Of a stretch of DNA of 64,000 nucleotides, positions 6,700 to 16,800 are shown in pieces. Under the pieces are notes generated by a model. That model saw nothing but the letters and a program-made list of their open reading frames with translations. It was not told the DNA's origin and searched no databases. The stretch's first letter is position 1. Each line of letters opens with the position of its first letter. Both the position numbers and the translations under genes were made by a program. Origin of the DNA: CAVZZV01 sp963779845 (lineage in GTDB: Bacteria; Bacteroidota; Bacteroidia; Bacteroidales; GCA-2748055); NCBI GenBank assembly GCA_963779845.1, contig CAVZZV010000001.1, positions 496,001 to 560,000 of the forward strand, given 5' to 3'.

Positions 6700-9511
6700 C
6701 TACCCCTTCAGTTTTTGGGCTAAAAATTTTCCTGTATAGGATTTTTTCTCTTTGATTAGTTGTTCCGGGGTACCTTCAAAAAGGAGTTCCCCCCCCTTTT
6801 CCCCCCTTCCGGCCCAAGATCGATAATCCAGTCAGCCGATTTTATGATCTCCAGATTATGCTCTATCACGAGAATTGTATGGCCTTTTTGAATCAGTGCA
6901 GTGAATGCTTCGAGAAGTTTGTTGATATCGTGAAAATGAAGTCCGGTGGTAGGTTCATCAAAGATAAAAAACATGGAATCGGAAGCCCCCTCTTTAGAAA
7001 GAAAAAAAGCAAGTTTGACGCGTTGACTTTCCCCTCCGCTTAATGTATTGGAAGATTGACCCAGTTTAATATACCCTAAACCCACATCCTGAAGGGGTTT
7101 AAGTCTGGTGACAATTCTCCTGCAGGAGGCGTCTGCCTTTTCAGAAAAAAATTCAATTGCTTCATCTACTGTCATTTCAAGAACATCAAAAATACTTTTA
7201 CTCCTGAATTTAACCTCCAGAATTTCATCCTTAAATCTTTTTCCATGACAGTTTTCACACAAAAGATAGACATCGGCCATAAACTGCATTTCGACTTTAA
7301 TCGTCCCTTCGCCCTGGCATTCATTGCAGCGACCTCCATCCACATTAAAGGAAAAATGACTGGGTTTGAAACCGTTTAGCTTTGAAGCCTGCTGATCGGA
7401 AAATAATTTCCGGATTTCATCATAGGCTTTTATATAGGTCACCGGATTTGAACGGGAAGACCGGCCGATAGGATTCTGATCGACCATTTCAACGTGTTTA
7501 ATCTTAGCAATATCCCCTTCAAGAAAATCAAACAACCCTGATTTTACCCCTGCTCCATTGATTCTCTTACTTAATGCAGGAAAAAGAATTGAACCGACCA
7601 GACTGGATTTGCCCGAACCACTTACCCCGGTGATAACGGTCAGCACATTCAGCGGGAACCTTACTTCGATATTTTTCAGATTGTTTTCTCTGGCGCCCCG
7701 TAAGAGGATATAATCGTTCCAGTTTCTTCTATTGTCCGGAACAGGAATAGATCTTTTCCCCGTTATATATTGGCCAGTTAGGCTCTTGTTATCTTTTTCG
7801 AGTTGTATATGATCTCCCTTAAATATAATCTCTCCCCCCAAACGGCCGGCACCGGGACCGATATCTACAATCATATCAGCAGACCTGATGATCTCCTCAT
7901 CATGCTCAACTATAACAAGGGTATTGCCAATGTCCCGGAGTTCATTCAACACGGAGATAAGCAAATGGGTATCCCGCGGGTGCAGGCCAATGCTGGGTTC
8001 GTCAAGTATATAAAGAGACCCTACCAGACTGCTTCCCAGAGAGGTGGCCAGATTTATCCTTTGTGATTCCCCCCCGGACAGGCTGGCAGATAATCGGTTG
8101 AGAGTCAGGTAACCGAGACCGGTATTTATCAGGAATCCCAGCCGGCCCTTAATTTCCAGGAGGAGACGTCCGCCGATTTTTTCTTCCTTCGCCTCCAACC
8201 TGATCATGTCAAAAAAGTGGATAAGTCTTTCAATCGGAATATCAACCAGTTCCATAATAGAAGTATCCGATATCTTCACATACCCGGCTTCTTTTTTCAG
8301 GCGGGTTCCCTTACATTCCGGACAGGTTGTTTTGCCCCGGTAGCGGGAAAGCATCACCCTGATATTGGATTTTATATTTTTTTTCTTCCAGATGTGCAAA
8401 AAAGGCATCGATGCCCTTAAAATAGCGGTTTCCATTCCATAAAAGATCGCGTTGTTCCTCCTCAATTTGTAGTAGGGAGTATGTACCGGAAAGTCAAATT
8501 TATCGGCATTATAAAGGAGCTTTTCTTTCCATTGCTGCATTTTTTCTCCCTTCCAGCAAACGATCGCATCCTGATAAACCGATAAGCTTTTATTAGGCAC
8601 GACCAAGATCTACATCGATCCCAATAATTTTTCCATAACCTTCACAAAGAGGACAAGCCCCAACAGGGTTATTAAAGCTGAAGGTATGCTCCGTCGGCTC
8701 CTCGAACAGATATTCCGTCGGCTTCAAAACGGTCGGAAAACTCTTCGTATGCTTTTGTCTCCGGATTCTTAATCCCGCAAATCCCTTTTCCGATGCTGAA
8801 AGCTGTTTGCACAGAATCAGCGTAACGGGCAAGGGAATCCTCATCCTTCGAGATACTGAGCCGGTCGATGATGATGTTCTGACCAGGACTTTTCATTATT
8901 AAATCGGAATCCTGATCAAGCAACTCTTCGATGCTCATCTGTTCCCCGTCAATCTCTATCCGGTTTATCCCCTGTTTTAAGAATATATCGAGCTGATATT
9001 TTACCGTAGTCCCATCACAACAAAGAAAGGGGGCCATAATAAAAATCTTTTCACCCTCAGCAAAACTGGTAATATAATTGACAACGTCGCTTACTGAATG
9101 TTTTCTCACCTCGTTGCCGCTTACCGGAGAGTAGGTCTTCCCCAGACGGGCAAAAAGCAATTTAAGATAATCGTATATTTCAGTGGAAGTACCTACCGTA
9201 GAGCGGGGGTTACGGGTGTTTACCCGCTGCTCGATGGCTATAGCCGGCGGGATGCCATGAATATAATCCACATCCGGTTTATCGATCCTTCCGAGAAACT
9301 GACTGGCGTATGCGGAAAGGCTTTCCACGTATCTTCTTTGTCCTTCGGCATATAAGGTATCAAATGCAAGAGAGGATTTTCCTGAACCTGACAGGCCGGT
9401 GATTACGATCATCTGATCCCGTGGGATGGCAATATCAATGTTTTTAAGATTATGAACGCGGGCTCCTTTAATATAAATTTGATGAGGATCAGTTTCAGTA
9501 AGTTCTGGCAT
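6700..9511 (-). CDS. uvrA: excinuclease ABC subunit A (three frameshifts in this sequence)
   Basis: UvrA is the damage-sensing ATPase of nucleotide excision repair. Reading through three frameshifts gives 936 residues, the normal length. In order: Walker A GLSGSGKSSL, the RYVESLSAYASQFLG block, first zinc-finger Cys pairs (CPLCEGYG and CPECKGTR), LSGGESQR signature, second Walker A GVSGSGKSSL, second zinc finger (CNECQGEG, CENCHGKR), second LSGGE and FDEPTTGLH. The breaks are an extra G near 8707 (DGIS/FEEPTEHTF), an extra G near 8603 (DVDL/VVPNKS) and a missing G in the G-run at 6789-6796, after which the proper C-terminus SYTGKFLAQKLKG ends at 6700. No other decay is seen, so sequencing error is the likelier reading than a pseudogene. 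Confidence 0.9.
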
Positions 9512-9556
9512 AGAAATTGTTTAATATTTTATGTTTTAACACAAATTAACGAAATA

Positions 9557-9564
9557 CAAAAGTA
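9557..9564 (-). promoter_or_regulatory. candidate -7 box of uvrA
   Basis: The minus strand reads TACTTTTG, a full match to TAnnTTTG, 45 bases upstream of the uvrA start codon. No good -33 TTG is visible. No recognisable LexA-type palindrome was seen nearby. Confidence 0.45.
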
Positions 9565-9698
9565 ATATTTTTTGCAGAAAGAATTATTTAGCGTAATTTT
9601 CGCACTGCATTATTAAATTGATGACCAAATATTAAAAATTTCTGCCTATAGAAAGAACATGTACTCCACTTAATTATTTAAATACAGAGGAGGTTGAT

Positions 9699-10289
9699 TT
9701 GAAAGCAATTCAGAAAACTGATTACGAATTGGTTCAGGAATTTGTTAATGGAAATCCCACAAGCATTGAAGTCTTAATCAATCGACATAAAAACCGTGTC
9801 TTTACCTATATTCTGTTAATAGTAAAGAACGAGCATCTCGCCGAAGATATTTTCCAGGACACCTTTATTAAGGTGATCAATTCCTTAAAGAATGGAAAAT
9901 ACAAGGATAATGGCAGGTTCCTTTCCTGGGTCGTGCGAATAGCCCATAACCTGATCATCGATCATTTCCGGAAAGAAAAGCAGTTGAATACTTTTTCAAA
10001 CGATGATTACGAAAAGGATATTTTTAATTCAAGAAAGATGTCTGATAAGAACGTGGAAGATTTCATCATTGAAGATCAGATTCATACCGATATAAGAAAA
10101 CTTGTAGAGCAGTTGCCGGACGACCAGAAGCAGGTCATACTTCTCCGGCATTTTGGAGGTCTCAGCTTCAAGGAAATTGCAGATCAGACAGATGTGAGTA
10201 TTAATACTGCACTGGGCCGAATGAGGTATGCCCTTATTAACTTGAGGAAACTCATTGAGAAACACAAAATATCACTTACGGCGCAATAA
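9699..10289 (+). CDS. ECF-type RNA polymerase sigma factor
   Basis: 196 residues. Region 2 spans about 10-90 (LINRHKNRVFTYILLIVKNEHLAEDIFQD, then FLSWVVRIAHNLIIDHFRK), and region 4 about 130-190 (LPDDQKQVILLRHFGGLSFKEIADQTDVSINTALGRMRYALINLRK). The start is a TTG at 9699 placed 5 bases after a GAGGAGG box; no in-frame ATG fits, and such a strong Shine-Dalgarno is unusual in this phylum. A 63-residue protein follows, but it has neither a zinc-binding motif nor a membrane span typical of anti-sigma factors. The sequence does not show which promoters it reads. Confidence 0.9.
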   Translation: MKAIQKTDYELVQEFVNGNPTSIEVLINRHKNRVFTYILLIVKNEHLAEDIFQDTFIKVINSLKNGKYKDNGRFLSWVVRIAHNLIIDHFRKEKQLNTFSNDDYEKDIFNSRKMSDKNVEDFIIEDQIHTDIRKLVEQLPDDQKQVILLRHFGGLSFKEIADQTDVSINTALGRMRYALINLRKLIEKHKISLTAQ

Positions 10290-10357
10290 TTGGGTCGTGG
10301 CTACAATAAATGATTTTTAACTTACGTTTGAATCCTACATAACTGTAAATTGAAATC

Positions 10358-10549
10358 ATGCCTATGCACCAAAATTCTACTTTGTTCTTTTTTTATGACA
10401 ATACCCAATTAAAAAATGAACTTGTAAGGTCTGAGGATTTTCTTGATTCGTATGACCCATTCCGGGAAGAGCTGGAAAGCTTATTCGCCGGCCTCGAGGT
10501 TTCTCCCGGAAATGAACTGATAAAAAAGATTTTAGCCGTGACCATGTAA
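10358..10549 (+). CDS. small protein following the sigma factor gene
   Basis: 63 residues, acidic, starting MPMHQNSTLFFFYDNTQ. It lies 68 bases behind the ECF sigma gene on the same strand, a place where Bacteroidota often carry a short helical partner. It has no Cys/His zinc site and no transmembrane segment. Its last 18 bases overlap the convergent rsmE end. A role as a sigma partner is inference from position only; it may also be a chance frame. Confidence 0.5.
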   Translation: MPMHQNSTLFFFYDNTQLKNELVRSEDFLDSYDPFREELESLFAGLEVSPGNELIKKILAVTM

Positions 10550-11254
10550 AGAATACATGCGGCTTGCCATAATCTGGCAGGACACCACTGCAGCAGTTTC
10601 CGTACGTAAACGGTTCATGCCCAGGCTAACCGGAATAAATTTATGATCCAGGGCAAATGCTATTTCATCGGGAGAGAAATCCCCTTCAGGGCCTATTAAA
10701 ACGATGAACTCTTTGCCGGTTTCACCCGCCATAAGAAGATTGCATCTGTCTTCGTCCCCCATATAAGCTATGAATTTTTGGGAGGGAACATTTGTTATGG
10801 ACCGCGTGAAATCCATAAAATCCGTAGGTTCCTGAATTTGTGTTAGCCAGGGGTTTAGTGATTGCTTCATGGCCGAAACGGCTATCTTTTCCAACCTGTC
10901 CAGCCGCAGGCTTTTCCTCTCGGTTCGCTTGCACATCAGTGGGACGATAAGATCAACCCCGATCTCAATGGCCTTTTCGACAAACCATTCAAAACGATCG
11001 ATGCTTTTCGTTGGAGAAACAGCAAGTGTGAGATGATAATTTTTCGGTTTTATCTTGTTTTTACTAAGAATATGTCCTCTGACTGCCTCTTTGCCCAGTT
11101 CCATGAGCTGGCCCAAATAAAGACCTCCCAGTCCATCGAAAAGATGTACTTTATCTCCTTGTTTCATCCGTAAAACATGAATACAATGATGGGATTCAGT
11201 ACTATCAAGGGTAAAATTGCCGTTCTCGATGAGATGAGTGTAAAAAACCTGCAT
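10532..11254 (-). CDS. rsmE: 16S rRNA (uracil-1498-N3)-methyltransferase
   Basis: SPOUT-class methyltransferase that modifies U1498 of 16S rRNA. 240 residues. The N-terminal PUA-like part includes HHCIHVLRMKQGDKVHLFDG (about 22-41). The central part has LAVSPTKSIDRFEWFVEKAIEIGV. The C-terminal knot carries the SAM-binding segments IVLIGPEGDFSPDEI and PVSLGMNRLRTETAAV. It is monocistronic as far as can be seen and convergent with the sigma-factor pair. Confidence 0.94.
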   Translation of the reverse strand: MQVFYTHLIENGNFTLDSTESHHCIHVLRMKQGDKVHLFDGLGGLYLGQLMELGKEAVRGHILSKNKIKPKNYHLTLAVSPTKSIDRFEWFVEKAIEIGVDLIVPLMCKRTERKSLRLDRLEKIAVSAMKQSLNPWLTQIQEPTDFMDFTRSITNVPSQKFIAYMGDEDRCNLLMAGETGKEFIVLIGPEGDFSPDEIAFALDHKFIPVSLGMNRLRTETAAVVSCQIMASRMYSLHGHG

Positions 11255-11381
11255 ATTTTTGGAAATAATTTTACAAAAATAGGAATTCCTTTATTCCGGG
11301 GAAAATAACTTAATAAAGATACCCATGTTTCTTGGCCTCCCCAGGAAGAGCAAAGGTAACATAAGGTAGGTTAAGGTTTTG

Positions 11382-11389
11382 TATATTTG
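11382..11389 (+). promoter_or_regulatory. -7 box of the phosphoesterase gene
   Basis: TATATTTG fits the Bacteroidota -7 consensus TAnnTTTG exactly, 41 bases before the start codon at 11431. The -33 element is not clear. Confidence 0.5.
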
Positions 11390-11430
11390 TGACTTAATCT
11401 AATTCCCATTTTGAGAAAACACCTGCCATT

Positions 11431-11922
11431 ATGAAAAGAATCGGCCTCTTATCAGACACCCATGGTACCTGTGACCAGAAAATATTCAACTTTTTTAAAG
11501 AATGCGACGAAATATGGCATGCAGGAGATATCGGAACCATTGATCTGGCTGATGATTTCGAATCATTCAAGCCCTTTCGTGCAGTTTACGGGAATATTGA
11601 CAACCATCAGTTAAGGGCCAGATACCCGGAAACTGATATTTTTAATTGTGAAGGGGTAAAGGTGCTTATGACTCATATAGGGGGTTATCCGGGGCATTAT
11701 GATCAACACATCAGAAACCGTCTTCTTCATTCCCCTCCCCGGTTATTTATTTCAGGTCATTCCCACATCCTTAAAGTAATCCCCGACGCAAAGCTTGGAC
11801 TTTTGCACATCAATCCCGGTGCGGCAGGGAAAAATGGATTTCATCAGGTTCGCACGGCAGTCAGGTTCGAAATTGATGACGGTAATATATCCGGGCTTGA
11901 AATTCTCGAATTGAAAAGATGA
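11431..11922 (+). CDS. YfcE/MJ0936-type metallophosphoesterase
   Basis: 163 residues, calcineurin-like phosphoesterase. The metal-binding motifs stand in the family order: SDTHG (8-12), HAGDIG (about 31-36), GNIDNH (about 58-63), MTHIGG and SGHSHI (about 108-113). Family members are Mn-dependent phosphodiesterases, cytosolic, usually of unknown physiological substrate. It is flanked by unrelated genes on the other strand. Confidence 0.9.
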   Translation: MKRIGLLSDTHGTCDQKIFNFFKECDEIWHAGDIGTIDLADDFESFKPFRAVYGNIDNHQLRARYPETDIFNCEGVKVLMTHIGGYPGHYDQHIRNRLLHSPPRLFISGHSHILKVIPDAKLGLLHINPGAAGKNGFHQVRTAVRFEIDDGNISGLEILELKR

Positions 11923-12018
11923 GCTCTAATTATTTAAAAAGCTTTATCCGGTCTAAAAGTCACCTTCAATTTTTCTCTGTATAAGCGATGGGAAGAAAAC
12001 CTTTTATGAATAAGAAAA

Positions 12019-13074
12019 TTACTTTAAATAATGTTGCTCTAACTCTCTTTTCCGATCGATTCTCCCTTTAAGGATGTTGAGATATCTTAAAGCATCTTTA
12101 TTTTTATAATCAGTATACGATTTTGAGGTCCAATCCATTGCTGCAATAAGATCATCATTAATTTCGTTGATAATTCCCATATTATAACATGCCCTGCCGG
12201 CCACTTTCCGCTTAGGGCTCGATACCTCCTGCAGCCATAACTCAGCCGCACCATCCCAGTCACCGGTCTGTGCCCGGCGTTTGGCTATTTTGAAGTTATC
12301 TGTTCCCCCTACATAATAATCCCGGCTCACACGCACCCTGTAAGGAGCGATCCGAAAGGCATAATTATGTCCCATATTATTACTTATCTGTAAAACCGCT
12401 TCGTTTCTCCCTAAAATTGATTCGATAGCTTTCGCCGGATTAATCCCGACACCACGGGATGCCACATTTTCATTATTCAAAAATTCATCCAGAATTAGCT
12501 TGTTACCAGGATCATAAATTCTCCAGCCGGACTTTATTTGAGTTGATACATTTGCATGATGCTCAATGGCTGGAATTTTCACTCCAAGAACACCGCCAAC
12601 CTGAACCGGAATGGCCTTGTAATCAATTCTTGTATCTGTATCGTAAAAGGATAGTGCAAAAAGTGCGTCTACATTGTTCTCATAGCAAATCCTCTCAACA
12701 GTTTCCCATGGCAGTACAGCCGGAAATATGCCCAGGCCGGGGCTTTTAACATTCACACTATCGATTATTTTCACCTCAGAGAATCTGCTATTGTTCAACA
12801 TTTCGTCATAAAGGCCAACAATAGCCTGACTCGCTGCTTCTTTATCCAGATTCTTACCCTCGGCAGAAAGAATTTTATCCAATTTGTCAATTTTCTCATT
12901 TTCTTTTGAAGGGAGACTTCGGTTAATAATGCCAATTGCTTTAACATCAGAAGGAACATATACCAGCGGTGGTTCTGTAACACTTATTGTCATTATGTTT
13001 GTAGTGCTGCACGAAGAAAATAAAATACTTGTAAGGATGGCCAGAAGTATAACTTCACTATAATTCTTTTTCAT
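12019..13074 (-). CDS. lipoprotein, DUF6340-like
   Basis: 351 residues. A lipoprotein signal ends in SSCSTT (Cys near residue 22). The pattern of a VKAIGIINRSLP strand, a DALFALSFYDTDTRI segment near the middle, GWRIYDPGNKLILDEF, and a C-terminal TPR-like helical part (AKRRAQTGDWDGAAELWLQE, then CYNMGIINEINDDLIAAMDW) matches what I know as DUF6340 of Bacteroidota, assigned from memory. Function unknown; probably anchored to the inner face of the outer membrane. Confidence 0.65.
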   Translation of the reverse strand: MKKNYSEVILLAILTSILFSSCSTTNIMTISVTEPPLVYVPSDVKAIGIINRSLPSKENEKIDKLDKILSAEGKNLDKEAASQAIVGLYDEMLNNSRFSEVKIIDSVNVKSPGLGIFPAVLPWETVERICYENNVDALFALSFYDTDTRIDYKAIPVQVGGVLGVKIPAIEHHANVSTQIKSGWRIYDPGNKLILDEFLNNENVASRGVGINPAKAIESILGRNEAVLQISNNMGHNYAFRIAPYRVRVSRDYYVGGTDNFKIAKRRAQTGDWDGAAELWLQEVSSPKRKVAGRACYNMGIINEINDDLIAAMDWTSKSYTDYKNKDALRYLNILKGRIDRKRELEQHYLK

Positions 13075-13330
13075 AATTTCAGTTTACATGTTGGCTTTTC
13101 TTACGAACTCTGGAACATTTAAGTTACATACTTAAAGTAATCTGCAAGTATTCATTTTTCAGTTTACCCCCGCTTGTATCTTCTCCTTAATCGTAAATGA
13201 TGAACCAGACGCCAATGCGGTTTAGAGCGGTTTATCAGCTTTTTCTTTGTCCGTTTGGGAACTTACAGATACATACTCTCCTTCTGCCATGTATAACGCG
13301 CCAGCTAACAATCCTGCTAAAGCAATTCCT

Positions 13331-13852
13331 TTAAATCAACTCCTCATAGCTTTGCAGATAAGCCTTAAAATTTCTCTCTCCAAAACAAACAAACACCACT
13401 CTTTCAATTTCCCTGTTCTTCTCTAAGAAACTTAAGACTTCACCTAAAGCTATTCTGCTTGCAAGTTCAATTGGATACCCATAAACTCCGGTACTGATAG
13501 AAGGAAAGGCTATAGATTTGACATTATTTTCCTTTGCGATCCGCAGGGAATTTCTGTAGCAGGCAGCCAGTAATTCTTCCTCCCTATTTTCACCCCCCGA
13601 CCAAACCGGACCCACGGTATGTATGACATACTTTGCCGGCAGATTATATCCTTTCGTAATTTTTGCCTGACCAGTGGGACAGCCATTTAAGGTCCTGCAT
13701 TCCTCCAGTAATTCATGCCCTGCAGCCTGGTGAATTGCGCCATCGACCCCACCTCCACCCAATAATGAATGGTTAGCTGCGTTTACAATCGCATCCACAT
13801 TTTGGTTGGTAATATCAGCGTTGATAATTTCAATTTTTGTTTCCATATTCAC
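13331..13852 (-). CDS. macro-domain protein (O-acetyl-ADP-ribose deacetylase type)
   Basis: 173 residues, a single macro domain. The ADP-ribose-binding segments are VDAIVNAANHSLLGGGGVDG (about 20-39) and the SISTGVYGYPIELAS loop (about 119-133), with the active-site Asn/Asp pair of YmdB-like enzymes in NAANHSLLGGGGVD. Members hydrolyse O-acetyl-ADP-ribose or remove mono-ADP-ribose from Asp/Glu. It starts 15 bases after the stop of the very large gene 13868-18301 and may be the last gene of that operon. Confidence 0.9.
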   Translation of the reverse strand: MNMETKIEIINADITNQNVDAIVNAANHSLLGGGGVDGAIHQAAGHELLEECRTLNGCPTGQAKITKGYNLPAKYVIHTVGPVWSGGENREEELLAACYRNSLRIAKENNVKSIAFPSISTGVYGYPIELASRIALGEVLSFLEKNREIERVVFVCFGERNFKAYLQSYEELI

Positions 13853-13867
13853 CCACTTTACTTCCCG

Positions 13868-16800
13868 TTACTTGTCTTCATCTGCCATAAATCTCCTTAG
13901 AAACAATTGTGCCCTTCTGTCGGCTGCAGCAGAATATATGTATCCTGTACCTTTTCGTGCTTTAACCGTCCTTTCGCTTTCCTTGGTATCCATTACGATC
14001 TGGTTAAAGCTGTGGTTAGTGGAAACCACCTGCAGACTACCGGGATTGTAGCCTATGTAATACCAGTTCCTGCTGTCAGGCTGAAGGTAAATATCCAGCA
14101 AGTCACCGGAGGACCGTTTGGTCAGTTCTATATAGGCCTCTACCTTTTTATTGATCTGTCGGTTGCCTGCCTGTACCACCGCGATATCTCCATGATACCT
14201 GAATGTTCGTGTAAGTTGATTCCATTGGAGCTTCACTTCGGAAAGAATAAGAGTCTGGTTCAGTCCAGGAGGAATAGTACGAAGTTCCCCATACATTCCC
14301 AGATCGGTCTCCATTCTTTCCACGGCACTTTTGCCCACGAGTTCAGCAAGAGCTTTGCGGTAAAAGGGAGAAGTGATATCATAAGGCTTTGCTGCTGAAA
14401 GACTGTCGATTTCCCGGGCAAAAACATGGAGGGCTTCCTCGGAAAAGAGGAAATTAAGCGCCAGGATTACATTGGTGGAGAATCTATCTTCAGCGATATG
14501 GTGCATCGCGATTCCAGGACTGGTCAATTTAAGCTGGCCATAATTGACCTGGAAATTGATCGACCCTTCGCTGTAAACCGAACAGCTATCAGTATTGAGG
14601 GAAAGATAGTTGCCCGTGAGCGACTTGTCCCGAAGTTTTTGCGTACTTGCCACTTCATATTTTTGGGCATAGGGATCAAAGTACATTTTTCCATCGGCTT
14701 GGGTAATGTGTGCATCGAAAAAATCCTTCCTGGTGGAAGCAAAGGCTGAATAGATGTGGGTGGAGTCCCGGGTGATCATCGATCCAAAATAGATAGGATT
14801 AAGGTTGATGTCCAGCGGCTGCTCTGGTATGGGAATCATCACACTATCCGGGTCGATGGATGATTTAAACCTCAGCCATGCCTTCCCGATGTCACAATTA
14901 TGAGTAAGCCTTGTGGCTCCGTCAAAGAACAGTTGATCCAGACGGGCTTCCAGGGTATATTTTCCCTGAAAATCAAAGAAGGGGCTTAACCTGAAACTGT
15001 CCCTGACAGTAACTTCTCCATGAGCTATTGTTTGCCGGGAAGAATCTACCAAAATAGATTGAAAAGTGATTTCTGATGGTGTTCCCGTCATATCGATATA
15101 ATCATAGCTTGCGTCTCCGGTATAATTGTTTCTTCCCTGAATGCTAATGTTACCGGCATATAGGGGATATTTATCATTCACAAAGCCCACAGATACCCGT
15201 GCCTTCGAAAGCTTATCCATTTGTGCATTGTTACGCACCGTTAAAGTGCCCTGGTCCGGGAAAATCCGTGAATCGGCCACTTCAACATACTCTACTTCAG
15301 TGGCTGTCAGCAACTCTTTTCGATAATCATAGATGGCAAGGGAAGAATTGAAGCTTAGTGAATCCTGCAACGGATGCATGGATATATATTTGGGTCCTTC
15401 CGGTTGACCAGTAGTTCCGGAGGAGGTATTTCCCATCGAAATCAACTCTTTTTTCATGTCCCAGCTGAAATAATCGATCTGGGAGATGTACCGGATTGCC
15501 GGAAAATCAACCTTCGCGAATCTTCCATTGGCTACGAACTCACCCATGGCACGTTTGAAATCTATATTTCCCTTTACGCTATCGGCAGAGATGGCCATTT
15601 GTGCTGATGTGGGGGACTTAAGGCTAAAATCAACATTTTCAGAAATGATGTTATCTGCAAGGAATTTAAACTGTTCTGACCGGAGAGTAGAGGTTACCAG
15701 ATCAACCGTGCCTTTACCAGACAGACCTTGGGGCTCGATCAACAGGTTTCCTTTCAGGATTACACTGTCGTTGAACATGGCAAAAGGCCTTTCACCCATA
15801 TCGGCATGAAATTTCTCATTTTTTGTCAGCCATTTAATGCTAATATCCGATGATGAAGTCATTGGAAATTCCGTCCCGGTAATTTGCTTTCGTATCTCAA
15901 ATTCACGGCCATTCGCCATGACCGAATCGGGGTGGAGCATAAATTCGTCTGAATAGGTGGAAGAGGTAAGATAATCCAGTCTTCCGGAAGAACGCAGCCC
16001 TTTATTGCTCATTTCTATGGTATTGTAAATGGTTCCTGTCCCATTATAAGCCGGGATTCCATTTTCCGGCGTGGAATAAATAAACCCCAGGGAATTATCC
16101 TCCCGAAGGCTCAGGGTTTGTTCAATAGGAGGCAAAAGACCATCGGAATAGAATTGTCCTTTCAGCAGCATTCCCTCTCGTGAAAAGTTATCGAGGCTAT
16201 CGATGCTAAATGGAAGAAGTTCAAAGTAAACCTTATCGCGGGTATAAACTCCATTTTGAATGGCAGGTTCGTCAAAATAAACAAAGGAGCTTTCCCGGCT
16301 GATAAATACCGGGTACTGGGGAAAATCTTCGATCCCGGATTTGTTCTTAGGGTCGTCAATAAGAAGTTCACCTGTGATATTTTCTATCAGGTTGTTGATG
16401 GGAAGAGCCTTCTGTATCCCTGTATTTTTGTCTGATTCAGTCACCTGTAACTGCATGGAATCGATATCCTGCAAATTAATTTTAAAACTATCGTACCGGA
16501 AGAAGAAATTATCTCCATAATAGGAAAAGAGTCCTGCAGTGATTTTCCCTCCAAACTGAAAATTCCTGTTCCGCTTCATGATTATCTGGTTCGATTTTGG
16601 AGTAAGAACGACATTTTGGGAATCGCTTAGGAAAATTTGAGGAATCCCATAAATAAGCAGGTCTTTGTTCTGAAGATTTAAGGTAGCAATTTCATGGGGA
16701 GCGTCAACTTTTGAGGTAAAGAACATGACGTCATAGTCAGTATTGCCAATGCTTGCCTCCAGATAATAGAATAATTTATCATTCAAACGGATAAGATCCC

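Noticed and set aside
6700..9511. uvrA as a true pseudogene
   Set aside because: All motifs are intact, corrected length is 936 residues, and similar single-base slips occur in essential folP, so sequence error is preferred; not excluded without raw reads.
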